Positions 1 through 10,000 of a stretch of 64,000 nt of DNA are shown piece by piece. The position numbers and the translations under genes are program-made. The DNA is from Ohtaekwangia sp036568665. Its GTDB lineage: Bacteria > Bacteroidota > Bacteroidia > Cytophagales > Cyclobacteriaceae. The notes beneath the pieces were generated by a model. The model saw nothing but the letters and a program-made list of their open reading frames with translations, was not told where the DNA came from and did no database searches. The stretch spans positions 1-64,000 of the forward strand of contig NZ_DATCSD010000081.1 of NCBI RefSeq assembly GCF_036568665.1, read 5' to 3'. Within the stretch, counting starts at the first letter, position 1. Every line of letters starts with the position of its first letter.

Positions 1-1679
1 GTGTTAACGGAGTGTTTATGCGCATATATAGGCTGCTCCTGGTGAAATGTATTTTCGAGTGTAATCTTTTTGTTTTGCGCCTGTGCTTTCAGCAATTCCT
101 TATTCTCTTCTAATAAGGTCGTGAGGTCAAATCGCTCGGGCTTAAATTCTATTTTACCTGTTTGTGAACGTGACCACTCAAGCAAATTCTCCAACAGCGC
201 AAAAAGATTTTTCAACGACTTGTCAATATCTTTCGCCAGCATCTTGATCTCGTCTTTACTTAAACTATCAGTGTGATTGATCAGCAACCCGGAGAAAGAA
301 GTAAGCGAGTTCAACGGCCCTTTCAAATCGTGACTGATGATCGAGAAGAATTTATCTTTCGTAGCATTCAATTCCTGCAAGGCTACATTCTGTAACTGCA
401 CTTTGTCGTTCGCTTCCTGCAATACTTTGTTGGAGCGTTTCTTTACTATATACAGGTACGTTACCAATACAACAATAACAAAACCGAGTCCTATCAATAC
501 AAACAATACATTCCTGAATTTCTTCTGTGCTTCAATCTCCTGTTCGCGTTGTATACGAACGGTTTCAAGTTTATCGATCTTCGCTTCGTTCTTGTCAAGC
601 TCATAGCGGCTTGAGGTTTCCAGCAACTCCTGCTCATTCTCAGCATTCAGAATAAAGTCGTGAATGGCCAGGTATTGCTCCTTGTTATAGAGTGCGTTCT
701 TAAAATCACGAAGTTCTTTATAGCAATAGCTCAGGTACTCATAGCTCTTGCGTATTTGTTGCTGGTCTTGCGAATCCTGTCCGGCATCCAGCGCCAGTTG
801 CAGATTCGCTATAGCACGCTTATAGTTCTTCTGCTGAAAATATAGCACACCTATATTGTTATACGATTCAGCGATAGCTTGCTTGTCTTTTAAAGCCTGC
901 CGGATCTCCAGCGCTACTATATGGTTGGCCAATGCTTTGTCATCATTCTTCATCAGTCGGTATAGCTCCCCTATATCGTTGAGTGATGTGGCCTCGCCCT
1001 TCCGGTCGCGAATCGATCTGCGGATCGCCAGCGCTTTTTTATGCTGACTCAGTGCCTCCTGATATTTACCCTGCAACGTATAGAGATGCCCGAGGTTGAA
1101 CAACGCTTCTGCTTCCACACGTGGCTGTTCCAGCGGCTCTTCATACTTCAGTACGAGTTCATAATTCTCAAACGCTTCATCTGTTTTACCAATGGCAGCG
1201 TTAATACGTCCGAGCCGGTTCAGAATCAACACGTAAAAATTCGCATCGTGAAATTGTTCGCTGATGGTAAATGCGCGATTTAGTAACTCGGCACTTTTAA
1301 AATAGTTGCCTACATCTCCGAAGGCTTCAGCCATGGCGAGGTAAGAAAATATCTGCTCACGTTTCAGGTCGAGCGAATCCTCTATCGCCAGTGAGCGGAT
1401 AAAAAAATTGAGCGCCACTTCGTATGTATGCGCACGCGTCAGGTGGATCAATCCTATTTCTTTCAGAGCCTTCGCTTCAGCGGGTTTATCACGAAGAGCC
1501 TTGGCCTGGTCCAGCTTTGCATTGGCCTGATCCAGTTCCTTTTCTATCGGCTTACGTTTACCTGCCTGGAAAAAACTTTCGTACCATACGATCGAAGAAT
1601 CCGGCTCCTGTTGTGCTGCAACTGGAAATATGCCCAGCAAAAAAACGCAGCAAAAAAAAATTCGTATCAAAAAGGGCAT
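1..1679 (-). CDS. TPR-repeat sensor histidine kinase (3' end outside the window)
   Basis: The reading frame is open on the minus strand from an ATG at 1677-1679 to the window edge. The start is MPFLIRIFFCCVFLLGIFPV, a signal peptide. About 350 residues of tetratricopeptide repeats follow, with repeated patterns such as ALFNLGHLYTLQGKYQEAL and ESYNNIGVLYFQQKNYKRAI. One transmembrane helix (near FRNVLFVLIGLGFVIVVLV) leads to a short coiled coil and a HisKA helix containing FFSIISHDLKGPLNSL, where H is the expected phosphorylated histidine. The ATPase domain lies outside the window. TPR kinases of this layout are common in Bacteroidota, and the TPRs are expected to sense in the periplasm. The gene is divergent from the trehalose synthase gene. 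The signal and partner regulator cannot be seen. Confidence 0.9.
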   Translation of the reverse strand, partial: MPFLIRIFFCCVFLLGIFPVAAQQEPDSSIVWYESFFQAGKRKPIEKELDQANAKLDQAKALRDKPAEAKALKEIGLIHLTRAHTYEVALNFFIRSLAIEDSLDLKREQIFSYLAMAEAFGDVGNYFKSAELLNRAFTISEQFHDANFYVLILNRLGRINAAIGKTDEAFENYELVLKYEEPLEQPRVEAEALFNLGHLYTLQGKYQEALSQHKKALAIRRSIRDRKGEATSLNDIGELYRLMKNDDKALANHIVALEIRQALKDKQAIAESYNNIGVLYFQQKNYKRAIANLQLALDAGQDSQDQQQIRKSYEYLSYCYKELRDFKNALYNKEQYLAIHDFILNAENEQELLETSSRYELDKNEAKIDKLETVRIQREQEIEAQKKFRNVLFVLIGLGFVIVVLVTYLYIVKKRSNKVLQEANDKVQLQNVALQELNATKDKFFSIISHDLKGPLNSLTSFSGLLINHTDSLSKDEIKMLAKDIDKSLKNLFALLENLLEWSRSQTGKIEFKPERFDLTTLLEENKELLKAQAQNKKITLENTFHQEQPIYAHKHSVN

Positions 1680-1932
1680 CAATAGATTTTCTCCAAAAGT
1701 GACGAAAAAGTAAGAGTATAGAAATGGAAGTTGGCGGTAAATATTACACTTGGCCTGCTATAACTGCGCATCTTCAGCACTTTACTCCTCAACAAATATA
1801 AAAGAATACCGGCAGATGCGACAGTACCTGTTGCCCTGAATAAAATCCATGTTACCACTTCCCTGCCGGGGCTGGTACATAATTTTATTATCACTCCTAT
1901 AGCAGGATAACTGCGATTAAAACGGAATATGT
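1680..1932. other. Divergent intergenic region between the TPR kinase and treS
   Basis: This 253-base stretch must hold the promoters for both neighbours. I see no exact TAnnTTTG box and no obvious RNA structure in it. Confidence 0.4.
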
Positions 1933-4900
1933 ATGCCCGAAGGAAAATCAGAATTAAATGATGCACTGCATTGGTATAAAGATGCCGTGATCTATGAACT
2001 GCACATCAAGGCTTTCCGCGATGGGAATGGCGATGGCATTGGTGATTTTGACGGCTTGCTCGAAAAGCTGGATTACTTAAAGGACCTCGGTGTTACCGCT
2101 ATATGGGTATTGCCTTTTTACCCTTCGCCACTTAAAGATGATGGCTATGATATTGCCGACTATTATAATATCAACCCTGCGTATGGCAATATTCACCAGT
2201 TTAAAAATTTTCTGAGAGAAGCGCACGATCGAAATCTCAAAGTAATTACCGAGCTGGTCATCAACCATACATCCGATCAGCATCCGTGGTTTCAACGCGC
2301 ACGTCAGGCACCGAAAGGCTCTGACTATAGGAATTTTTATGTGTGGACGGACGACCCGTTGCAGTATAAAGATGTGCGTATCATCTTCCAGGATTTTGAA
2401 TCTTCTAACTGGACGTGGGATCCTATAGCACAACAGTTTTACTGGCACCGCTTCTTCTATCATCAGCCCGATCTTAATTATGATAATCCACTGGTACAAC
2501 AGGAGGTGTTCAAGATTATAGACTACTGGTGCAATATGGGTGTAGATGGTTTTCGACTGGATGCTGTGCCCTATCTTTTTGAACGGGAACACACCAATGG
2601 CGAGAACCTGCCGGAGACACACGCCTTCCTGAAGAAACTTCGGAAGCATGTTGATACAAATTACCCGGGCACGTTGTTACTGGCCGAAGCGAATATGTGG
2701 CCGGAAGATTCGGCTTCGTATTTTGGTGATGGCGATGAATGCCAGATGAACTATCATTTCCCGGTGATGCCGCGTATGTTCATGGCGTTGCAAACCGAAG
2801 ATCGTTACCCGATCACGGATATATTTGATCAGACACCCGCTATTCCGGAAACGTGTCAGTGGGCAATCTTCCTGCGCAATCACGATGAACTTACACTCGA
2901 AATGGTTACGGACGAAGAGCGTGACTATATGTATAAAGTATATGTAAAAGATCCGAAGGCGCGCATTAATCTCGGTATACGTCACAGGCTTGCTCCGTTG
3001 ATGGCGAACAACCGGAACAAGATCGAGTTGCTCAATTATTTGTTATTCTCTTTACCCGGTACACCGGTACTATACTATGGCGATGAGATTGGCATGGGCG
3101 ACAATTTTTACCTGGGCGATCGCGATGGTGTGCGTACACCAATGCAATGGTCGTCAGGACGCAATGCTGGTTTCTCCGAATGCAATCCACACAAGCTATA
3201 TCTGCCGGTTATACTTGATCCGGATTATCATTACGAATCCGTCAATGTAGAGATTCAAAGCCGCAATACATCGTCATTGCTATGGTGGATGAAACGGATA
3301 ATTAACAAGCGCAAGCAATACAAAGCCTTCAGTCGCGGAGATATGAAGTTTATAGCTTGCGAAAACCCCAAGATCCTCGCCTTCACACGGAATTTTGAAG
3401 AAGAAAGTATTCTCATTATAGTCAATCTGTCGCGGTATACCCAGCCGGCTGAACTCGATCTGAAAGAATATATAGGATATGTACCGAAAGAAATATTCAG
3501 CAACAACAAATTCCCGATCATTCACGATGAAGGTAATTATTTCTTTACGATGAGCGGTCACGACTGCCAATGGTTTGTGCTGGATAAAGTACACCCCGAA
3601 CTAAACCGCAAGCAAGGTATACCCGAACTGGCACTGCACGACTGGAAAGAACTTACACATAGGAAAGTGCTGGAACATCTTTCCAACAACATTCTGCCAG
3701 ACTATATGATGAAGATGCGCTGGTTTGGCGGTAAAGGACGTGCTATTGAAAATATGCAAGTTGTGCAGCACGCAATGGTACCTCTGCAGGAAAATATAGC
3801 CGTAATACTTCTCATCGAAGTATATTATCAAAGTGGGTTATCGGAAATATACCAGTTGCCGGTGGCCTTTGGCAAAGGAGCGTTTGCCGCCAAAATCAAA
3901 GAGAGCTGTCCGCAATCCATCCTGGCAAACCTGACGCTGGGAGAAGAAACAGGTATTCTGTACGATGCTATATATGGTCTTGAATTTCAGCAGGCGATCA
4001 TTCAAGGTATGGCCAGTCACCAGACTATAGACTTGAAAGATAGTGACGTTCGCTTCTCCGGAAATCCTGTACTGGAAAATTATGTCAATACACATGAAAC
4101 CATAAAACCACGAGTGCTTGGTGGCGAACAAAGTAATACTTCTATTATTTATGATAACAAGTTCTTTCTGAAATTATTCCGCAAGGTAGATCGTGTAATG
4201 AATCCTGACCTGGAGATCATTTCGTTTCTGAGTAACGAAGCGCACTTCAAATATGTACCGGCATTTGCAGGTGCTATGGAATGGCGTTATAGTAATGACT
4301 CTATTGTGCTCGCCATGATGCAGGAGATGGTTGAAAACAATGGTGATGCATGGACCTATATGCTCGACAGGCTCGATGACTTTAACGAAAAAGTATTATC
4401 GCAGATAAGTATTGCTCCACCGCTGCCACCGCTGGTAGGCAGTATAACAAATCCTGTTTCATATGAAGAAGTACCGGAGGGTATACGGGAATTTATTGAT
4501 GTAACCTTGGCGGAACGAGCCGTGCTGCTGGGTATACGCACAGGCGAAATGCACAACGCACTGGCTACCGGAAAAAACCTGGCAGCATTTAAGCCGGAAG
4601 AATATTCATTGCACTATCAACGTTCGTTGTTCTCAGGATTGCAATCGCTGGTGCGAAGTACATTCCAGAACCAGACGCGGAGTCTTTCGCACCTGGCAGA
4701 AGAAGTACAGCGGGAAGCTGCCGATGTACTCTCCATGAAGGAGGATATACTCCATTTGTTTAAGAACATCTATAAAAAGAAAATAGATGTGGTAAAGATC
4801 CGCATCCATGGTGATTATCATTTAGGACAGGTGTTGTTTACCGGTAAAGATTTTATCATTACCGATTTTGAAGGTGAACCTGCCCGCAGCTATAGCGAGC

Positions 4901-5286
4901 GCAGGCTGAAGCGTTCGCCTCTCAGAGACGTAGCCGGTATGATACGTTCCTTCCACTATGCAGCCTACGCAAGTTTGTTTCTTGATAACCAGATTCGTAA
5001 AGAGGACTACGAACAACTCATCCCCTATATCGAGCAATGGTATCACTATATCAGTGGCTTCTTTGTAAAGGCATACCTCGATACGGTGCATGGCAGCGCG
5101 TTCATCCCGAAAGAAAAAGAAGATATGGAAATACTGATGAACACCTTCCTGCTGGAGAAGGCAATCTACGAATTAAACTACGAACTCAACAACCGTCCCG
5201 ACTGGGTAATTATTCCACTGAGAGGGATCAAGGCTATAGTAAATAAAGAAGAGAAGAACGAGGAATTGGAGTTGATCTCGGTGTAG
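1933..5286 (+). CDS. treS: Fused trehalose synthase / maltokinase (TreS-Pep2 type)
   Basis: A cytoplasmic two-domain enzyme of 1117 residues. Residues 10 to about 550 are a GH13 trehalose synthase that interconverts trehalose and maltose. The catalytic triad is visible: Asp near 208 (DGFRLDAVP), Glu near 252 (LLAEANMWPE) and Asp near 318 (FLRNHDE). Residues from about 600 to the end are a maltokinase, which makes maltose 1-phosphate. Its kinase-like motifs HGDYHLGQ (near 958) and DFEGEP (near 978) are intact. The fusion is known in many bacteria, where it feeds the GlgE glucan pathway. No glgE or glgB is in the window, so the fate of maltose 1-phosphate is open. It stands as a single plus-strand gene; the trehalose operon at 7056-17901 lies nearby on the other strand. 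Symbol treS covers the N-terminal part only. Confidence 0.95.
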   Translation: MPEGKSELNDALHWYKDAVIYELHIKAFRDGNGDGIGDFDGLLEKLDYLKDLGVTAIWVLPFYPSPLKDDGYDIADYYNINPAYGNIHQFKNFLREAHDRNLKVITELVINHTSDQHPWFQRARQAPKGSDYRNFYVWTDDPLQYKDVRIIFQDFESSNWTWDPIAQQFYWHRFFYHQPDLNYDNPLVQQEVFKIIDYWCNMGVDGFRLDAVPYLFEREHTNGENLPETHAFLKKLRKHVDTNYPGTLLLAEANMWPEDSASYFGDGDECQMNYHFPVMPRMFMALQTEDRYPITDIFDQTPAIPETCQWAIFLRNHDELTLEMVTDEERDYMYKVYVKDPKARINLGIRHRLAPLMANNRNKIELLNYLLFSLPGTPVLYYGDEIGMGDNFYLGDRDGVRTPMQWSSGRNAGFSECNPHKLYLPVILDPDYHYESVNVEIQSRNTSSLLWWMKRIINKRKQYKAFSRGDMKFIACENPKILAFTRNFEEESILIIVNLSRYTQPAELDLKEYIGYVPKEIFSNNKFPIIHDEGNYFFTMSGHDCQWFVLDKVHPELNRKQGIPELALHDWKELTHRKVLEHLSNNILPDYMMKMRWFGGKGRAIENMQVVQHAMVPLQENIAVILLIEVYYQSGLSEIYQLPVAFGKGAFAAKIKESCPQSILANLTLGEETGILYDAIYGLEFQQAIIQGMASHQTIDLKDSDVRFSGNPVLENYVNTHETIKPRVLGGEQSNTSIIYDNKFFLKLFRKVDRVMNPDLEIISFLSNEAHFKYVPAFAGAMEWRYSNDSIVLAMMQEMVENNGDAWTYMLDRLDDFNEKVLSQISIAPPLPPLVGSITNPVSYEEVPEGIREFIDVTLAERAVLLGIRTGEMHNALATGKNLAAFKPEEYSLHYQRSLFSGLQSLVRSTFQNQTRSLSHLAEEVQREAADVLSMKEDILHLFKNIYKKKIDVVKIRIHGDYHLGQVLFTGKDFIITDFEGEPARSYSERRLKRSPLRDVAGMIRSFHYAAYASLFLDNQIRKEDYEQLIPYIEQWYHYISGFFVKAYLDTVHGSAFIPKEKEDMEILMNTFLLEKAIYELNYELNNRPDWVIIPLRGIKAIVNKEEKNEELELISV

Positions 5287-5550
5287 TTTAAGATTGAAAA
5301 GATCGGAAGATTAGAAAATTGAAACATTAGAAAATTGGAAGAAGATTGAAAGATTGGAAGATTGAGAAGATTGAAAGATTGGAAAATTGAAAGATTGGAG
5401 AATTGAAAGATTAGAAGATTATAAATTGGAAGGCCACGCCTTTGGCTTTTTCAATCTTATTAATTTTCCAATCTTATTAATCTTCCAATCTCGTTAATTT
5501 TTCAATCTTCTAATTTTCCAATCTCATCAGTTTCCAATATTCCCACTCCC
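5287..5550. repeat. Degenerate GATTGAAA/TTTCCAATC repeat forming a large imperfect hairpin
   Basis: The left half (about 5290-5425) repeats words like GATTGAAAGATTGGAA. The right half (about 5450-5540) repeats the complement, TTTCCAATCTTATTAAT. A small hairpin near 5430-5452 (GGCCA, loop, TTGGC, then a T run) sits in the centre. The arrangement separates two convergent genes and probably ends transcription from both sides. Confidence 0.75.
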
Positions 5551-6285
5551 TTAATCATTCAAGTCTATATTCTGTAGCAGGATGGGATTTGCCAGTTTGG
5601 TGGTGAGTTCGGTGGTATAGTCTATATCGATCTCGGCATGGGTGAGTATAAAATCGTGTACGTGGCCACCGGTTGTTTTCGCGGTGTTGATAAAATGAAA
5701 ATGATATACCGGGCTGTTCAATACCTGTGCTGCTTTAGGAGTATAGAAACCTACTATCGTTCCCTGTTGCATTGTTTTCGTAAATAGCTTCTCAGGTACT
5801 CTTGATATTGGCTTATAGGGTTGCTCCTGTGCTTCATACGAGCGATATTTTATAGAAGCAAATTTACCTTTGATGCGAATGGCGGCAAATGCATTGCGTG
5901 TAAGTACCGAATCGAGTAATGCCTGTGTTTGTTCCATACTCAATGTTTTGTTAATCACTACGTGTTGTTCGCTGCTAAAGAACTTGGTTGCAGCAAAGGC
6001 TATACGTGCATGGCCGGGTATAGTGCGAACGTGCCCGTCTGCCGGAATGCCATAGGCAACACCATCGAGTAATACTAATTCACTGGCTAGTTTTTCTTCG
6101 CTTCCCAAACCAAAGTTACCGTGAAGCTTCAGTTCATCTGCCGATACTACACCATCGTACTGACCTAATTGTATAGCTTCGTTGAGCGATGCATAGTATA
6201 GGGCATCAGACTGATAATGAAAACGTGGATCGGATTGCACGATTAAGGCCGAACCAAAAAGAACGAAAACGATCAATCGTGTCAT
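5551..6285 (-). CDS. Alpha-acetolactate decarboxylase, probably exported
   Basis: A protein of 244 residues that starts with an export signal (MTRLIVFVLFGSALIVQS). It matches the acetolactate decarboxylase family, which converts acetolactate to acetoin. Supporting motifs are QYDGVVSADELKLHGNFGLG, then SELVLLDG with a conserved Glu, and the zinc ligands in YHFHF and GGHVHDF. The family is named BudA or AlsD in fermenters. The usual partner, acetolactate synthase, is not next to it. It is convergent with treS and looks like a lone transcription unit. Some family members from Gram-positive bacteria are also secreted, so the signal peptide is credible, but a periplasmic role here is unclear. Confidence 0.88.
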   Translation of the reverse strand: MTRLIVFVLFGSALIVQSDPRFHYQSDALYYASLNEAIQLGQYDGVVSADELKLHGNFGLGSEEKLASELVLLDGVAYGIPADGHVRTIPGHARIAFAATKFFSSEQHVVINKTLSMEQTQALLDSVLTRNAFAAIRIKGKFASIKYRSYEAQEQPYKPISRVPEKLFTKTMQQGTIVGFYTPKAAQVLNSPVYHFHFINTAKTTGGHVHDFILTHAEIDIDYTTELTTKLANPILLQNIDLND

Positions 6286-6395
6286 AGAGAAGGTAATTTA
6301 TAGCGTACCTGTGTAAATTTTATGCCATTGTAATACTGCTTACCAAAGGCACGGCATAATTTTTTACCTCACCCTGTAAATCAATAAACTGTATT

Positions 6396-6974
6396 ATGAA
6401 TATGAAAAAGTATGCACATGTGCTTTTCCTGTTAGCCGTTATGTTCGCAGCAATATCGTGCGAAACACGTAAACAACAGGACAGTAAAGAAGAAGCGGAA
6501 GACACCAACAAGGACAATCTTGCACAAACTGATATAAAAGCGGATGGCGACTTCGCAGTAGAAGCTGCTGATGGTGGTATGCTGGAAGTGGAGTTAGGAA
6601 AACTCGCAGAGTCTAAAGGTATAGATGCTCAGGTAAAAGCCTTTGGTCAAAGCATGGCGGCCGATCATGGTAAAGCAAATGAAGAACTGAAATCATTAGC
6701 TCAACAGAAGAATATAGCTATACCGGGTTCGCTCAGTGAAAAGAGTCAGAAGACATATGATGATCTCGCTCAGAAATCGGGAACCGATTTTGACAAGGCC
6801 TATATCAAGCTGATGGTAGATGATCACCAAGAAGATATAGATGCATTCAAGAAGCAATCAGAAAAAGGAAATGATCCCGATCTGAAAGCATGGGCCACAG
6901 CAAAACTCCCTATACTCTCCCACCATCTCGAAATGGCCAAGCAGGCGAAAGATGCACTTGACAGAAAGAAATAA
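6396..6974 (+). CDS. DUF4142 lipoprotein
   Basis: A 192-residue protein with a lipoprotein signal peptide; the lipobox is AISC near residue 22. A charged linker rich in Lys, Glu and Asp follows. Residues of about 50-190 match the helical DUF4142 family, which resembles ferritin-like four-helix bundles. Typical pieces are SMAADHGKANEEL and LPILSHHLEMAKQAKDAL, with His residues in the family's conserved places. The function of this family is not established. In Bacteroidota such proteins are widespread and often linked to stress. A second Met three codons in (6402) is an equally possible start. Confidence 0.85.
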   Translation: MNMKKYAHVLFLLAVMFAAISCETRKQQDSKEEAEDTNKDNLAQTDIKADGDFAVEAADGGMLEVELGKLAESKGIDAQVKAFGQSMAADHGKANEELKSLAQQKNIAIPGSLSEKSQKTYDDLAQKSGTDFDKAYIKLMVDDHQEDIDAFKKQSEKGNDPDLKAWATAKLPILSHHLEMAKQAKDALDRKK

Positions 6975-6983
6975 ATATATATT

Positions 6984-7053
6984 AGCAGAAAGTTTAAAGC
7001 ATAAAGTATAAAGCCTGAGTCAGCTTTATACTTTATGCTTTACGCTTTCAGCT
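6984..7053. terminator. Long hairpin between convergent genes
   Basis: Arms 6988-7014 and 7023-7049 are 27 bases long with two mismatches and an 8-base loop (CTGAGTCA). Three more outer pairs follow after one mismatch. It lies between the stops of the DUF4142 gene and the TreY-MalQ gene, so it probably works as a terminator in both directions. Confidence 0.75.
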
Positions 7054-7055
7054 AT

Positions 7056-10000
7056 TCACCCTCTGTTATACAGCACTACCAACGTTCTGAGTTCTTCCTC
7101 CATGGCGGGTGTAATCTTTCCCGGCTGCAGGCGCCAGAGCCAGTTGGCAGCGGTAGAGCCCGGTATATTCATGCGGGTTTCTTCACCAGCTCCCAGTATA
7201 TCTTGCATCGGTATGATAGCGGTGCGTGCCACAGAGCTGTAAGCCAGCCGTATCATGGCTGTATGCACATTGTTATCGCGTATAGGTATACCGGCATAGG
7301 CGGATAATCGTTTTTGATGGGTTCGTTTCAAGTCGTTACGATACCAGCCGCGCGTAGTGTTGTTATCGTGCGTACCGGTATATACTATAAAATTGGTGTT
7401 GGTATAATTATGCGGTGTATAGAGCGAGTTACTGATGGAGTCGCTCACGGCAAATTGCAATACTTTCATTCCCGGTAATTGAAACGCTTCCCGAAGCTGA
7501 TCTACATCTTCAGTAATTTCGCCCAGGTCTTCGGCAACAAAAGGTAATGAGCCAAGTGATTGTTGCAGCGTGTTGAACAAATCAGCACCAGGTCCTTTTT
7601 TCCATTGACCATTAATAGCGGTCTGTTCTCCAGCCGGCACTTCCCAATAGCCGGCAAAGGCACGGAAGTGATCGAGTCGTATAAGATCAAACAACTCTAC
7701 ATTTCGCTTGATGCGCTGGATCCACCATTCGTAATTACTTTTACGCAGCTCGTTCCAGTTATATACCGGCATGCCCCATAGCTGTCCATTCTCATTGAAG
7801 TAATCCGGAGGCACGCCCGCTATAGCCTGCATACCGCGCTGCTCGTTGAGACTAAATATTTCCGGATGCGACCACACATCGGCAGAATCATAACACAGAT
7901 AAAAAGGAAGATCGCCAAACAATTGTATATCGAGACTTGCGCAATAGGCCCGTAGTCTTTTCCATTGGCGTGCAAAAATAAATTGCAGCCACTTCTCCTT
8001 TCGTATAGACTCTGCGTGGTGTTGCGAAAACTCTTTGAGCGCATGGGCATCCCGTTGTCTATAGGCAGCAGGCCAATCGCACCAGCAGCGTTGTGCATGC
8101 TGTGCCTTTAATACTATATATAGCGCATAGTCGTCCAGCCAATACGCTTCACGTTCTATAAACCGATCGAATCCTTTTTGCAAAGCATCATGATTGCCCT
8201 GCTGAAATACCTGCCAGGCTTTTTCCAGCAGATGCTCTTTTGCTTTTAACGCTCCCGCAAAGTTAACGGTACGATCCGTCGGCAAATAATGCGACTCTAC
8301 TTCCTGCCGGGCAAGCAGGCGATCGCCTATCAATAACTCCGGGCTGATCAACAGTATATTTCCCGCCATACTGGAGTTGGCACTATAGGGAGAATAATGA
8401 TTGGCTTCTTCAGTAGGATTGATGGGCAATACCTGCCAATACGTTTGCCGGCTCCTGTATAAAAAGTCAGCAAAGGCATACGCTTCGGGACCGAGATCAC
8501 CTATACCAAACTGTGAGGGCAACGATGTTATATGTAATAATATACCGGCCTTCCGTTGCTTCGGGGTGCTTACCAGTTTTAGCATCGCCAGCGGAAAGGG
8601 ATGAAATATACTCTTCACCTCCAGTCGCCCCGGATGTTTTCCTTTTGTGCCACTCAATATATTTTGCACTATATCCGGAGCTTCTGCCGGTATTACTACG
8701 CGTGTATCTTTCCAATTAAGTGTAGCAGGGTTTCTTCGCTGCTGTGCGCAGATCGTGGCCAGGTAAAGCGGCACCACTACTATATACCACGTTTTCTTGT
8801 GTCTGCGGGCAAAGGCCAGTATATGATCTTTATACATACCCTCCACTGCCAGTGGTATATATTCACCGGAAGCAAACAGGTCTGGCGATACAGTCCGTTC
8901 ATGTACCAATACGTACGTGAGCCATAATTTTATATGCGCATTTTCGCGGCTGTCCCATAGGGAGTCTATTAAATCAGACGGATCACCTGATTGACTGGTT
9001 TCTATTTCCTCCAATACCTGCATCCGCCTGGTATATTCCACCGGCCGCCTGTTATCCGGATCTACCAGACTTAAATCCCAGCATTCACATCCCTGGTATA
9101 TATCGGGTATACCTGGACAGGTAAATTTGAGCAGTACCTGTATAAGAGAATGAACAATTCCAAAATCAGCCACAGTCTTCTGAAATTTTTCAAAGCTCTT
9201 CCAGAAGCGTCTCTTTGTTTGAAGGAGTTGGTGTATAAAATCGGTTGTTGCTTTTTCATAGGCTTCGTTCGGTGCTGCCCACTGCGAATGTCGCTTGGCT
9301 TCACGAAGCGATTTAATGAGGTAGGCTGTCATGCGCTCCTCTATATCTTCTTCCGGCACAAAGGGAAAAGCACCTACCAGTGTCTGGTAGATAAAGTATT
9401 CGTCATTGGCATCGGGCATGCCATTCTGCTTTATACAGGCATTCATCTCCTGCCATTCCTTTACAGCAGTAATCCAGTCATCCGCCAATTCGGTCAGTAC
9501 ATTCAGTCGCGTGCGCACATCTTCTCCCCGCTTGGTATCATGTGTAGCAGTAGCATTCATCGTCATCGGCCAGCGTGCCTGTCGATTGCTCATGTGCAAA
9601 TGAAACATATCGCGTGTCATGCCAAAGAATACAGGAGAGTCGCCTACTTCGTTATGTCCTACAAAACGGTTATAGGTATACATCAATGTATCTTCCACGC
9701 CTTTTGCCATGAGCGGGCCGGTAAATTGCATACACCGCATATAGAACTTCAGTGCGCTTTCATTATACTCCTCATTTCCTTTTTGAGGCTGCACTAATAA
9801 AATATCCTCCACTATATCGGCCGCCAATACCAGTGCAGGATTGTGTGTACGAATGTTTTCAAATATAGCATGCACGGCTGCCGCTTCTTTTTCTTCTAAT
9901 GGCATGCGATTGCCATAGTAACGGTATACCGGACAACGGATCAAAAATTCCGCTATCGTATTCTTTACATCTTCAGGGTCTATACTTTTCCATACAGCAT

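Noticed and set aside
5287..5550. CRISPR array
   Set aside because: The units are short, vary in length and have no uniform repeat-spacer pattern; no cas gene is near.
9150..9797. A 215-codon plus-strand frame inside the TreY-MalQ gene
   Set aside because: It lies wholly antisense to a gene with intact catalytic motifs and has no recognisable domain.
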